Assembly: GCA_021786295.1 (NCBI GenBank)
Contig: JAJYNO010000026.1
Coordinates: forward strand, 62,001 to 126,000
DNA: 64,000 nt
Direction of reading: 5' to 3'
DNA from: a bacterium
GTDB lineage: Bacteria; Elusimicrobiota; Elusimicrobia; Elusimicrobiales; UBA9959
The position numbers and the translations under genes are program-made. Under the pieces are notes generated by a model. It made no database searches. It was not told the origin of the DNA and worked only from the letters and a program-made list of their open reading frames with translations. Below are positions 39,271 through 49,073 of this stretch, one piece after another (positions within the stretch are counted from its first letter, which is position 1; every line of letters begins with the position of its first letter).

Positions 39271-39881
39271 CTCGCCCCCGCCGCGCCAGAGCCGGCTGAT
39301 TTGGGAAAAACCGTCGCGATCGTGAACGACACCTTCACCGTCCCGGGCCTGGAATCGTCCCGGTTTATGCTGAGATCGGTCAGGTGCACGAAAATAGGGG
39401 AATTCTCCATGTCCGCCAGCCATTTGCCGAACTGGGCGTAGGTCGTGGTGGCGGAGACCGGCCTGGAGGCCACTACATAGGCGCCGACCTCTGTCTCGTT
39501 CTGCGCGCCCTGGGAATCGATGGACACCCCGACTTTCCTGGCGCTGTCGTTTATCAGGTAGCTGAGCCAGTCCGCCTTGTCCTTGAGGAGCGGCAGCTTC
39601 CGCTGCATGGCCATCAGCCGCGTTTTAGCGTCGTTATAGTCGTCGGCGTACAGCGCCACGGCCTTCATCCCCTCTATGCGGCGCTGGGTGCGGCTCAGGG
39701 TTGAGGAGAGCGGGCTGTAGACCCCGGCGTAAAGCACCAGCAGGGAGGGCACGGCTATCATCAGCGGTTTCTTGAAAGGGGTTATGCCCTTCTCCCCGTA
39801 GATTATGAGGATATCTGACACCATGTCCCTGAAGTAGGACCTGATCTTTTCCGCGGCATCGGCCGCCGTTATGGAAGCCAT
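39267..39881 (-). CDS. pilO: Pilus assembly protein PilO-like
   Basis: Position between PilMN-like and PilP-like genes; single TM + coiled coil + VSATTTYAQFGKWLADMENSPIFVHLTDLSI. Confidence 0.78.
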   Translation of the reverse strand: MASITAADAAEKIRSYFRDMVSDILIIYGEKGITPFKKPLMIAVPSLLVLYAGVYSPLSSTLSRTQRRIEGMKAVALYADDYNDAKTRLMAMQRKLPLLKDKADWLSYLINDSARKVGVSIDSQGAQNETEVGAYVVASRPVSATTTYAQFGKWLADMENSPIFVHLTDLSINRDDSRPGTVKVSFTIATVFPKSAGSGAAGAR

Positions 39882-39884
39882 ATC

Positions 39885-41450
39885 CTATTTCCTCTTATAG
39901 CTGCAGACGATAGTGAACCCGCTGGTGTCCATGGGCTGGGCCGAGGCGCCGCCGCCGATATTGCCGGTGTTGACGCTTTCGCCCATCGTGTTGTCCATGG
40001 TGCCGAAGGGAGGAGAGTATATCTTGAACTCCTTGGACTTCTTGAGCGCGTCCATGAAAGCGTTCACGAGATGTATCTTGGCCTGCCCGCTCAGGAAGGT
40101 CCCCCCGGAGATGGTGAACTGTTTTTCCGGGGCCTGCCCCTGGGAGACGGAGAACGGGCTGGAATAGCTGATGACCGTCACCCAGAGGTCCTGCGGGATG
40201 TTGTCCGCTATGGCCTGGAGCTTGGGAGCCACAGGGTCATTATCGGAGACAAGGTCCTTGAGCAGGTCCGCGTTGTTCTGCATGGCGACCAGTCTGGTAT
40301 GGACCATTTCCGCGTCGGAGTCGGAGAGCTCCGGCGCGACCATGAGCTTGCTGCGCAGGGAGGCGGCCGTAGAGGAGGCCATGTAAAGCCGCACCTGGGC
40401 CATGATGGAAAGCAGCAGCAGCATGCCGCCCAGCAGGAAGGTAACCACCCAGACGTAGGTCTGGACCTTCTTCTCCAGCGTGGCAGCCGTGCTGAGGCCG
40501 GATATGTCGGGAAGCGCAGGGCCCGGGGCCCGCCCGCGCAGGGCGGCGGCGCAGGAGAGCAGCGAGGCGGAGTCGTTATCCTTCAGCCCGCAGAGCGCGG
40601 AGGCGTTCCAGGCGGAGACCTTGATCGGCTCGGCCTCCTTGGCGGCCAGGTTCTGCCAGACCTCGAGCCCGTCGCCGCTGAGCATTATCTCCTTGTATTC
40701 CTTTCCTCCGACGTAGCGGTCCACGAACTGCACCGCGCCCTTGATATCCAGGCGTTTCCGCTCGCTCATCGCGCCGCCGGAGTCGGATTCCGTCTCCCGG
40801 TAGAGCACCGGGGCGCCGGAGTGGGAGAAGAGCATCGCGCTGGAGTTGCCGCTGAAATGCACGTAGCCCCTTGCGTCGTGGTCCTTCTGGTCGAGCAGGC
40901 CGAAAAGGCGCTCCATCGAAAGCGGGGAGGTCTCGACGCCAGCCAGAGCAAGCCCCGCCGATTTCAGGGTCTCGGAGATGAACTCCACGCTCTTGCGCTG
41001 CGTGAGGCCGAACAGCACGCCCAGCTTTTTGCCGCCTTCCGCCGGCAAGGCCTTGAAATCGTAAACGACCTCCTCGAAGGAGACAGGGATGTATTTCTTG
41101 GACTCCAGCGGGATGGACTTGTTCCAGAACCTGCGGTCCACGGCCGGCATCACGAAATAGCGCAGTATCGCGAACTGCGGGGACAGAGTGACCACGGCGG
41201 AGGAGGTCTCCCATTTCACCTTCTTCACGGCCTGCGCGAAAGGCGCGACCCACGGAGCCTTCTCGCTGAAGAACTCGTGGTTCAGGGAGAGCGGGCGCAG
41301 CATGCCCTCCTTCACGGGGAACCCCGTGGGGAACTTTATCAGGTGCTCGGGCTCCGGCTTGGAATCCTTACCGAGCTTGACCTGGGAAATGCAGATCTCC
41401 TTCGGGGAGATATAAATGCCCAGGTTGTTGCGCCCCTCCGGTTTAGACAT
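39885..41450 (-). CDS. PilM-PilN-like fusion (GspL-like architecture)
   Basis: Actin-like PilM N-terminus (LGIYISPKEICISQVKL) and C-terminal TM + PilN-like region in one 521 aa ORF. Confidence 0.72.
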   Translation of the reverse strand: MSKPEGRNNLGIYISPKEICISQVKLGKDSKPEPEHLIKFPTGFPVKEGMLRPLSLNHEFFSEKAPWVAPFAQAVKKVKWETSSAVVTLSPQFAILRYFVMPAVDRRFWNKSIPLESKKYIPVSFEEVVYDFKALPAEGGKKLGVLFGLTQRKSVEFISETLKSAGLALAGVETSPLSMERLFGLLDQKDHDARGYVHFSGNSSAMLFSHSGAPVLYRETESDSGGAMSERKRLDIKGAVQFVDRYVGGKEYKEIMLSGDGLEVWQNLAAKEAEPIKVSAWNASALCGLKDNDSASLLSCAAALRGRAPGPALPDISGLSTAATLEKKVQTYVWVVTFLLGGMLLLLSIMAQVRLYMASSTAASLRSKLMVAPELSDSDAEMVHTRLVAMQNNADLLKDLVSDNDPVAPKLQAIADNIPQDLWVTVISYSSPFSVSQGQAPEKQFTISGGTFLSGQAKIHLVNAFMDALKKSKEFKIYSPPFGTMDNTMGESVNTGNIGGGASAQPMDTSGFTIVCSYKRK

Positions 41451-41494
41451 AAATATTTATTTTACAATAATAGGCCGTCAGTTGCGACAGAGCG

Positions 41495-43288
41495 TCACTG
41501 TCCCACGGCCAGTTTTATATCCACCATCGGCTTCGTGGCCTCGGTGACCTTCGACGAAAGCTGCATACGGGAGCGGTCTATCTTGTATTTCTCGGCGAGC
41601 CTGTCCGCGACCTTGTTCACGCGGCTCTGAGCCACCGCGGCGGCGTCGGCCTCCCCGGAATAGGCGAAGCCGGTAAGCTGAATTCTGGCCATCGGGTAAT
41701 ATCCCATGGTCTCGGCTACCTGCTCCAGCCTCTTCTCGCTGGCGCTGGTCAGGGCGTTCCGGTCGGTGAAGAATATCCTGTAGCTCACCTGCCCGGACAT
41801 TTGGCCAGGCTTCTCCGCGGCGGGATCCTCCCCCGCGGCGGGCGCTGGCGACGCACGCTTGGGCTTGCGGACGGCGGAAGGACGGAACTTTCTTGGCGGA
41901 TATTTCTTGTGGATCTTGCCGCGCTTCAACAGCTTGCCCGAAGTCCCCCCTCTCTTACCGCCTTTGGCCAGGGACCTGCTCTTCAGGCCCGTCGCCGCCA
42001 CGCTCTCCTTCTGCGCCGGCTGACGGGCCGCAGCTGCGCGCATAGCCGCCTCCTCCTGAGGCGTCGGACGGACCAGCAGCCAGCGGCTGAGGCTCGTCGC
42101 CTGCCCCTGCGGATCGGCCGCGGTCACGGTGAACATATAGCGTCCCGAAGGATAGGCGGGACCGAAGAACTTCCTGCGGCCGTTCCAGTAGCTCTGGTTG
42201 TACATAGGCCCCGAGCCGGAGACCTCCTGCAGCAGCAGCCGGCTGCCGTCCGCGCGGATCTCGAATATCTGGAACTTCCAAGTCGGAGTGCCTGCCGGCG
42301 ACTGGAAGACGGAGAATTCGACTATGGACCCTTCGTTCTTATAGACCGAGATGGCCGTCGGATAGACGCCGAGAGACACCCGCGGGCCTTTGGTCGTCAT
42401 GTCGGCGCTGTCTTCCAGGCGGGGGTGCTTGTCGTAATTGAATAATATGATGATACCGCTTATGTTCGTCAGTTCCGAGGGATATTGCACATCGGAGCCG
42501 GTCAGATTGACGTTAAGACGGGCTTTCGAGATGCCGCGGGACTCCAAGTAGGAGTCGATGGCGAGCGCCTTGCGGATGCTCTGTATCTTCATCTCCCCTT
42601 CCGTGGCCCCGTCGGGAAGTATCATGATATTGGCCTTGCCCAGGGTGAACAGCAGGCCGGAGAGCATCGAGAGCATGTTCTCCGAGCCGGGACGGAAACT
42701 CGTGTCCCCGGAGAAGAAGTAAGCGGGGTCCAGCGTCAGGGCTACAGGCATTCCGTCCGAGCCCATATATACCTGCACGGGCCGCGAGCGTCCCAGCGCA
42801 AGCAGCAGGTCGCGGCGCATGGCGGAGATCCTCTCCGCGATCCTCGCGGTGGCCCGCTCGCGCTGCGCCGCGTCGTCGTCGCCCGGCTGGGGCTGTCCTT
42901 CGTCCCCGGATGCGGCGGCGGCTGGGTAGCCGAGCGGCGCCGCTTTCTGGGTCTCTACCGCAGGAGCGGCGACCTCGCTCAGGGCCGTAGGCTCCGCGCC
43001 CCTGTCCTTCACGCTGGGCACACCGCTGTTCATGCGGAGCGTTATCTTGGAAATATATTCGTTGGCCAGCGCCTTCTCGGAAGGACTCCCCTTCACGAGG
43101 ATGTCCATGAACCTGTCCATAGCCTCCGAATCCTGGCCGTTGTTATAGAGCCGTATGGCCTGCTCCATGGCGCGGCTGGAAGCCCCGGCGGACTGGGCGC
43201 AGAGGTCATTCGGCAGCCTGCCGGAAACCGCGAAAAGCAGGACCAGAGCTGACGAAAAAGCGATCTTCAGAACTGCATTGGTTTTCAT
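41495..43288 (-). CDS. OmpA-family C-terminal domain protein
   Basis: Signal peptide; C-terminal RIFFTDRNALTSASEKRLEQVAETM...AVAQSRVNKVADRLAEKYKID. Confidence 0.72.
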   Translation of the reverse strand: MKTNAVLKIAFSSALVLLFAVSGRLPNDLCAQSAGASSRAMEQAIRLYNNGQDSEAMDRFMDILVKGSPSEKALANEYISKITLRMNSGVPSVKDRGAEPTALSEVAAPAVETQKAAPLGYPAAAASGDEGQPQPGDDDAAQRERATARIAERISAMRRDLLLALGRSRPVQVYMGSDGMPVALTLDPAYFFSGDTSFRPGSENMLSMLSGLLFTLGKANIMILPDGATEGEMKIQSIRKALAIDSYLESRGISKARLNVNLTGSDVQYPSELTNISGIIILFNYDKHPRLEDSADMTTKGPRVSLGVYPTAISVYKNEGSIVEFSVFQSPAGTPTWKFQIFEIRADGSRLLLQEVSGSGPMYNQSYWNGRRKFFGPAYPSGRYMFTVTAADPQGQATSLSRWLLVRPTPQEEAAMRAAAARQPAQKESVAATGLKSRSLAKGGKRGGTSGKLLKRGKIHKKYPPRKFRPSAVRKPKRASPAPAAGEDPAAEKPGQMSGQVSYRIFFTDRNALTSASEKRLEQVAETMGYYPMARIQLTGFAYSGEADAAAVAQSRVNKVADRLAEKYKIDRSRMQLSSKVTEATKPMVDIKLAVGQ

Positions 43289-43365
43289 GACGCGATCCAT
43301 GCGGAACGTTCTTCTTGCGTTATATTTAAACTTTTTCTGTTTGCCTAATTATTGCAGGATTGTTA

Positions 43366-43391
43366 CAAAAAAGAGCCCCCCTCCGGGGGTA
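43366..43391 (-). terminator. Rho-independent terminator downstream of 43423-46026
   Basis: Minus strand CCCCCGGAGGGGG-GCTCTTTTTTG. Confidence 0.65.
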
Positions 43392-43422
43392 CTCCGGCGG
43401 GAGAGGCTGAGCGGAGCGCGCC

Positions 43423-46026
43423 CTAGCGCAGGGCCTTGAGCCGCTCGCGGACGGCGGCGTTGCCCGGCTCCTGCTGCAGGAAGCGCTCCCACTGCTCCCG
43501 CGCCAGGTCGTTGCGCCCCTCTTTCTCGTAGATGACGGCCAGACCGTACCTGGCCTGGTTGTCGGAGTCGTTCTCGGCGAGCAGCGCCTGCAGGTCGGCC
43601 TTCGCCTCGTCCAGCTTTCCGGCTCGGAAATAGAGCTTGGCCCTGAGCAGACGCGCCTTGGCCGAGGCCGGGGCTTCGGCGACGAGCACGTCCGCCCGCG
43701 CCAGCTCCGCCTTGGAAGGGGCGGAGGTCTCTACGCTCCCGGAAAGGCTCCTGTAGGAGCGCAGCCATTCCAGCGCCGCGTCGTCCTTTATCCCGAGCTG
43801 GCGGGAGACGCCAAAAAGGTTCTCGTCCAGCGCCGGGTTGTCGGGATCGGCGTGAACGCCGTCTATATACGCCTCCCGCGCCCTTTTATATTCCTTCAGC
43901 ACCGTGTAGAAATAGCCCTCGGCATTCCAGAGTTCTGCGTCCTGCGGGAAGATGGAGACCGCTTCAGGCAGGTCCTTCAGGGCGGCCGCTGCGGCCGCGG
44001 CCTTGTCGGGCATGCCCAGATATATCTCGGCCAGGGCGTGCCAGGTCATCGGGTTGAGCGGGTTTATAAAGGAGGAGAGCTGCAGGTCCTTCAGAGCCTC
44101 GTCCGTGCGGCCCAGACGCTTAAGGACTATCGCCCGGTTGAAGAAGATCTCGTCGTAACCCGGGTTGGCGCGCAGCGCCTGCGTGTACGCCCATACCCCT
44201 TTCTCCAGGTCCCCCGCGCGCACGTAGGCGTTGCCGTACTCGTAATCGCAGTTCACCTCGTGCGGGTCGGCCTTCCAGGCCGCGGTCAGGGAATCTATGG
44301 CCGCGGTGATGGGGCCCGTGCGCGCCTCCCTGAAGCCGCGGAAGAAATAGAACTCGCGGGCCATCTGGCGCTCCCAGACCCGGGCGCCCAGGGCGCAGAA
44401 CGCTATGAGAGCCCAGGCCGCCGCGGCGCCGGCCGCCGGGCGGCGCCAGGGGGCGCGCTGACGCGCGCCGGAGGTCCTGAGCGCCAGCGCCCCCGCCAGC
44501 CACCAGAACGCCAGGGCCGGCACGGCGAAATGTATAGAGACGTTGATCGTATTGTCGGCCAGCGCGCCGGCCAGTCCGGCCGCCAGCGGCACCGCCGAGT
44601 AACGGGCCTCCTCTCCGGCCGAACGGTAGAAACGCAGGAAACCGGCGAACAGGGCTGTCAGGAACCAGAGGTACGCGCCCAACCCGAGTATCCCGGACTG
44701 GGAGAACTGTTCAAGCACTTCGTCGTGCGCGTTATTGGCGTGCGTGCGCAGTCCGCGTATCGCCGGATAGTTCACCAGCAGGCGGCCCTGGAAAAAAGGG
44801 TAGAAGAGCTCGAACTGCCCCCAGCCGTTGCCGAGCAGCGGGTTCTGCAGCCCCATCTGCCAGGCGCTGGCCCAGATCAGAAGGCGCTGGTGGAACGAGG
44901 CGTAGACGCGACCGTGGTCTCCGGAGAGGCTAACGGCAGAAGGGCTCTTTATCCCGGAGGCGGCCTCCTCAACGCGTTCCGCCAGGCCCGAGCTGAACGG
45001 CTTCAGGTTGTCCGAAGGCCAGAAGACCACGAACAACAGCAGCGCGGCCAGCAGCGGATAAAGGAACCGGCCGTTGGCCTTCAGCTGGGCGCGTTGGGAG
45101 CCGAAGACAAAAAGGAAAGAGACCGCGACGGCCGCGCCCAGCCACGACGAGCGCGTCAGGCTGGCCATCAGCATCCCGGTCAGGGAAAAAAGCGCGAACG
45201 AGTAGAAAACCCTCTTAACGGCGGTGTCGGCCTTCATCAGCAGCGAGAGGGTGAAGGGCAGGAACATCACCGCGTAGGTGGAGACGAAATTCGGGTTGCC
45301 GAAAGTGGAGACGGAGCGGTTGCCGTAAGGATTAAGCAGCTTGCCCCAGACCAGTTCCAGATGGAAGTACTGCAGTATGCCGTAGAGGGAGGCCAGAACG
45401 CCAGCGGACAGGCCCAGGTGCAGTATGTCCTCCTGGCGGCAGCGGCGCACCAGCAGCCAGGCGGCCGTGATCCCGGTGACCCAGACAAGGAAGCCGTAAG
45501 GGTCGAAGAAGCGGTCGAAGAAGGCGTCCCCTACCGCGGGGCCCTTCAGCCAGGGGAACAGGATCCACAGCGAGCCCCAGCCCAGTATGAAGAACAGCCA
45601 TTTGCCGGCCGACACCGGCGCCTCCTCCCCGGCGTACGGCACGGAGAGGGACAGGTAGAAGACGGCCAGGCAGTTCACGAGGAAGAAAAGGCCGGCCTTG
45701 AAGCCTTCGGAGGCCATCGCCGGATGGAAGAACGGAGCGTGCCCGAACCAGGACCAGACGAAGGACACCACGTACACCAGCGCCAGGACGCCGAGCGGCC
45801 TGGAGAGGTGCGTCGAGGGCATCAGCCAGCGGCCGCGCCTGACGGAATAGAACAGGAAAAGAGCCGCCGCGCCCAGCACAGCGGCGTTGAGCAGCGCGAT
45901 CTGGAAATAATAAGGGTTGCGGGTAAGCCCGGTGAAGAAGATCAGCGGCGACACCAGAAAGGCCGCAGTAAGCAGCAGCGCGAGAGGTCCGCGGGGAACA
46001 GGAAGGCCGTTGCCGGTTTCAGCCAT
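43423..46026 (-). CDS. O-antigen ligase/Wzy-C family protein with C-terminal TPR
   Basis: Multi-TM; LLGNGWGQFELFYPFFQGRLL, HANNAHDEVLEQFSQSGILGLGAYLW; TPRs after residue about 560. Confidence 0.85.
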   Translation of the reverse strand: MAETGNGLPVPRGPLALLLTAAFLVSPLIFFTGLTRNPYYFQIALLNAAVLGAAALFLFYSVRRGRWLMPSTHLSRPLGVLALVYVVSFVWSWFGHAPFFHPAMASEGFKAGLFFLVNCLAVFYLSLSVPYAGEEAPVSAGKWLFFILGWGSLWILFPWLKGPAVGDAFFDRFFDPYGFLVWVTGITAAWLLVRRCRQEDILHLGLSAGVLASLYGILQYFHLELVWGKLLNPYGNRSVSTFGNPNFVSTYAVMFLPFTLSLLMKADTAVKRVFYSFALFSLTGMLMASLTRSSWLGAAVAVSFLFVFGSQRAQLKANGRFLYPLLAALLLFVVFWPSDNLKPFSSGLAERVEEAASGIKSPSAVSLSGDHGRVYASFHQRLLIWASAWQMGLQNPLLGNGWGQFELFYPFFQGRLLVNYPAIRGLRTHANNAHDEVLEQFSQSGILGLGAYLWFLTALFAGFLRFYRSAGEEARYSAVPLAAGLAGALADNTINVSIHFAVPALAFWWLAGALALRTSGARQRAPWRRPAAGAAAAWALIAFCALGARVWERQMAREFYFFRGFREARTGPITAAIDSLTAAWKADPHEVNCDYEYGNAYVRAGDLEKGVWAYTQALRANPGYDEIFFNRAIVLKRLGRTDEALKDLQLSSFINPLNPMTWHALAEIYLGMPDKAAAAAAALKDLPEAVSIFPQDAELWNAEGYFYTVLKEYKRAREAYIDGVHADPDNPALDENLFGVSRQLGIKDDAALEWLRSYRSLSGSVETSAPSKAELARADVLVAEAPASAKARLLRAKLYFRAGKLDEAKADLQALLAENDSDNQARYGLAVIYEKEGRNDLAREQWERFLQQEPGNAAVRERLKALR

Positions 46027-46038
46027 CGCCAGGGCCTG

Positions 46039-48489
46039 TCAGCGAGGCGCGCCCGCCGAGGACCGGCCACCGCCCACCACGCTCTTTATCTCCGAGCTGC
46101 TCACGCTCTTCGCGCGGCCGGCCTTTATCCTGGCCTCTACGATGGCCAGGTTGTGCTTGGCCTGAGCATAGTTGGGGTCGAGCTTAAGGGCCAGGTAGTA
46201 GTTCCTGGCCGCCTCGTCGAACTCCCCCAGCGCGTACTGCACGTTGGCCAGGAGGGTATAGCCTTCCGGCGTGCCGTGGTTATGATTGGGGACGAAGCAC
46301 TTCCACGCGTCCACGTTATGCAGGTACTCGGTCTCGGCCGCCTTGTAGTCGCCGCGCAGGATGTCTATCTGCGCCTTACGGTAATAGGTAGGCGCGTAGA
46401 CCGGGTCGAGATTCTCGTAGAGGTTGAAGCGGGCCATCGCCTTGTCCAGGTACTCGTTGGCCTTCTTCATGTCTCCCTTCTGCACGTAGTAGTCGTGCAT
46501 CTTAAGGTAAAGGGTGCCCACCTGGAAATGCATCTGCACGTAGTTCGGCGCTATGCTGCGCACGTACTCGTAGGCGGCCATCGCGCGCTCGAAGTCGTCG
46601 CGGGGAACGTCGTTCTTATCCCCCCATTCCGGGTGGTAGGACTTCTCCATGTTGAAGCGGTCGTTGAAGACGTTACCCGTGAAGTAGTACGGCATGATGA
46701 AGTACTTGTCCAGCTCGTTCACCTTGCGGTAGTAGGTGATAGCGTCCTCCCACTTGCCCTGCTTGGAGAAGAAGATCGCCATGTTATGGTAGACGTCGCC
46801 CCTGAACCAGCCCCAGAAATAGTACATTGGCAGCAGCGTCAGCAGGATGACCCCCGGAACAGTGACGGAGACACCGCGCAGCATCACGCCGCCGAAAGCG
46901 TAGACCGCGTAGCCCACGCAGGCCAGCATGATGGCCCAGGAAACGTACCACTGCAGTATCTCACCGCCCGCGACGTAGTTCCGGATCGGGCCCTGGAGGT
47001 CGGAGAACTCGCCCAGCACGAGATAGGCCGTGTAAAGGACGGCCGCTATGCCGGCCGCTCTGGCGATCCAGACCGCCAGCATGTAGAACCCGCCTTTCTC
47101 CGGCGCGGCGGCTTCAGATCCCTTCTTCTGCTCAGGCTCGTCGCAGTGCAGCTCCCAGAGCGCGTGCCCCCGCGAAATACTGACTATCACGCCGGGCAGC
47201 AGGCCGAAGAAGATCCCCGAGGAGACGAAGCGCATGCTGACGTCCGTGAAGTTGTGCGCCAGCATGGCCAGGAGCGACGTGAGGTAACCCAGCAGGTCGT
47301 AGGCCACTGGCGGCGGCCTGGAACCTTTCAGGTTGGAGGTGAGGACGCTCAAGCCGCGCAGGCCGACAACGGTGACGAACGCGATTATCCAGATGTAGAG
47401 ACCGAAGCCGATAACGCCGTTGTCCATCCACTCCTCGAGGTGCTCGTCCTCGGCGTGGTCCGTCTCGGTGTTGTGCTTTCCCTCTATGTGGAAGATGGCA
47501 GGTCTGCGATAGGCCGGATAGATTATCTTGAAACTGCCGACTCCCACGCCCACCAGCGGGTGCGTCTCTATCATCTCCCACGTGGACAGCCAGGTATTGA
47601 CGCGGAAGCTGTAAGAAGCGGGATTCCCGAACTTGTAGATGATGAATACGGCCGCCACGGGGATGACGGAGGCCAGTCCCAGGAAAGCGGCCTTGCTTAT
47701 CTTCAGCTTCTCGCGCAGGAAGAAATAGCCGTAGAACAGGACGAAAAGGAAGGAGGAAACCCCGAAGCCGAGGAAGGCGCCCTTCGTCTGGGTGCCGTAG
47801 AGGCACAGCAGGGACATCAGGACCAGCGGCAGCAGCAGCACGGACCTCTTCTTAAGGTACTGGGCCACTATCAGCGGCAGTATCAGCACGATGAAGTTCC
47901 CGAAGAAATTGGGATTGCCGTAAGTAGAAAAGACGCGAGGGCCGAAGGCCCCGCGCCAGACGAACGGGTCGATGCCCAGCCCCGGCCCGGGAGGGAAGAA
48001 CCTCGTGTCGAAGAACTGGATCACCCCGTAGGTCATCGATATATAGGCCGTCAGCATCAGTATCTTCGTCAGGCGGTCTACGGCCTCGGAGGTGAACTCG
48101 CGTATCACTATCAGGGTCACCGACATGTATAGGATATAACGGACGAAATCGTCCACGCTGGGGCCCTTGTAAGGCACATGCGTGAACGAAACGATCACGT
48201 AGAGGAGATAGGCGAAGAACGGGGCCAGGAAGACGAAGTCCTGCTTATGGAAGGCCCGGCGTCCCTCCAGTATCAGCAGCGAGACCCACAGCCCCAGCAG
48301 GCCTATGCCGCCCATCTGCAGCAGGGTTATCTTGACCTGCGCGGAATCGTAGGTGCGCAGGTAGAAGGTGTCGGAGACCAGCAGATAAAGGATCGGCAGC
48401 CACCACCAGATGACCTTCCTGGCGAAGCTTACCCCAGGTGCTGCTGTCACATCGTCGTCCGCGGCCGGGAGATTGTATTTTTTTGCCAT
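46039..48489 (-). CDS. O-antigen ligase/Wzy-C family protein with C-terminal TPR (second copy)
   Basis: PLVGVGVGSFKIIYPAYR, ETDHAEDEHLEEWMDNGVIGFGLYIW; TPR tail. Confidence 0.85.
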   Translation of the reverse strand: MAKKYNLPAADDDVTAAPGVSFARKVIWWWLPILYLLVSDTFYLRTYDSAQVKITLLQMGGIGLLGLWVSLLILEGRRAFHKQDFVFLAPFFAYLLYVIVSFTHVPYKGPSVDDFVRYILYMSVTLIVIREFTSEAVDRLTKILMLTAYISMTYGVIQFFDTRFFPPGPGLGIDPFVWRGAFGPRVFSTYGNPNFFGNFIVLILPLIVAQYLKKRSVLLLPLVLMSLLCLYGTQTKGAFLGFGVSSFLFVLFYGYFFLREKLKISKAAFLGLASVIPVAAVFIIYKFGNPASYSFRVNTWLSTWEMIETHPLVGVGVGSFKIIYPAYRRPAIFHIEGKHNTETDHAEDEHLEEWMDNGVIGFGLYIWIIAFVTVVGLRGLSVLTSNLKGSRPPPVAYDLLGYLTSLLAMLAHNFTDVSMRFVSSGIFFGLLPGVIVSISRGHALWELHCDEPEQKKGSEAAAPEKGGFYMLAVWIARAAGIAAVLYTAYLVLGEFSDLQGPIRNYVAGGEILQWYVSWAIMLACVGYAVYAFGGVMLRGVSVTVPGVILLTLLPMYYFWGWFRGDVYHNMAIFFSKQGKWEDAITYYRKVNELDKYFIMPYYFTGNVFNDRFNMEKSYHPEWGDKNDVPRDDFERAMAAYEYVRSIAPNYVQMHFQVGTLYLKMHDYYVQKGDMKKANEYLDKAMARFNLYENLDPVYAPTYYRKAQIDILRGDYKAAETEYLHNVDAWKCFVPNHNHGTPEGYTLLANVQYALGEFDEAARNYYLALKLDPNYAQAKHNLAIVEARIKAGRAKSVSSSEIKSVVGGGRSSAGAPR

Positions 48490-48630
48490 GATCTCTGATG
48501 CAGGAAAAGACCGGCGCGGGCTGGCCCAGGGAAGAACTGCCTGGGCCGGGCCGGCACAGCCGCCCCCCGCGGCCCTTTACGCGCGCCCCGGACGCGCCGG
48601 GCCCGGAAAAGCGCGTCCGAAAAGATCTCA

Positions 48631-48701
48631 GCCGAGGATGGGACTCGAACCCACAACCTGTCGCTTACGAAGCGAATGCTCTACCGTTGAGCTACCTCGG
48701 C
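48631..48701 (-). tRNA. tRNA-Thr (anticodon CGT)
   Basis: Reverse complement GCCGAGGTAGCTCAACGGTAGAGCATTCGCTTCGTAAGCGACAGGTTGTGGGTTCGAGTCCCATCCTCGGC folds as cloverleaf; CCA not encoded. Confidence 0.93.
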
Positions 48702-48807
48702 AACGGATGTAAATTATATAGTAATTTTGCCGGAAATTCAAAATTCAGCAGGAGAACGCCCCCGCCAGCCGTCAGGCGGGGACGGAAAAGGACGACGCCC
48801 GCGCCCC

Positions 48808-48951
48808 CTATTTCTTGCAGTCGGTGCCGCTGCGCGAAAGGTTGCAGGACGGTTCCTGCTGGGCCTTTACGGCCACCTTCGAGCGGACCGCGGCGCAGGC
48901 CCCCAGCAGGCACAGCAGCGCCGCCAGCAGGCAGAATTTAGCCGATCTCAT
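48808..48951 (-). CDS. Small putative lipoprotein (47 aa)
   Basis: MRSAKFCLLAALLCLLGACAAVRSK: lipobox LGAC. Confidence 0.55.
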   Translation of the reverse strand: MRSAKFCLLAALLCLLGACAAVRSKVAVKAQQEPSCNLSRSGTDCKK

Positions 48952-49073
48952 ATCCCCCCCTCCCCTCACCCGAGTATAGCACATAAAAGGCAGGCAAGAC
49001 GCGGCCGGGGCGAGCGGGACAGGCGGGCTTTTTTGTATAGTATGGGGCGGAAAAGCGCTACAAGGAGCCGAAA

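Noticed and set aside
43852-48132. 1426-aa + strand ORF antisense to the two ligase genes
   Set aside because: Composition (Arg/Gly/Gln/His-rich, no domains) is typical of shadow ORFs in GC-rich DNA; the opposite strand encodes clear membrane/TPR proteins
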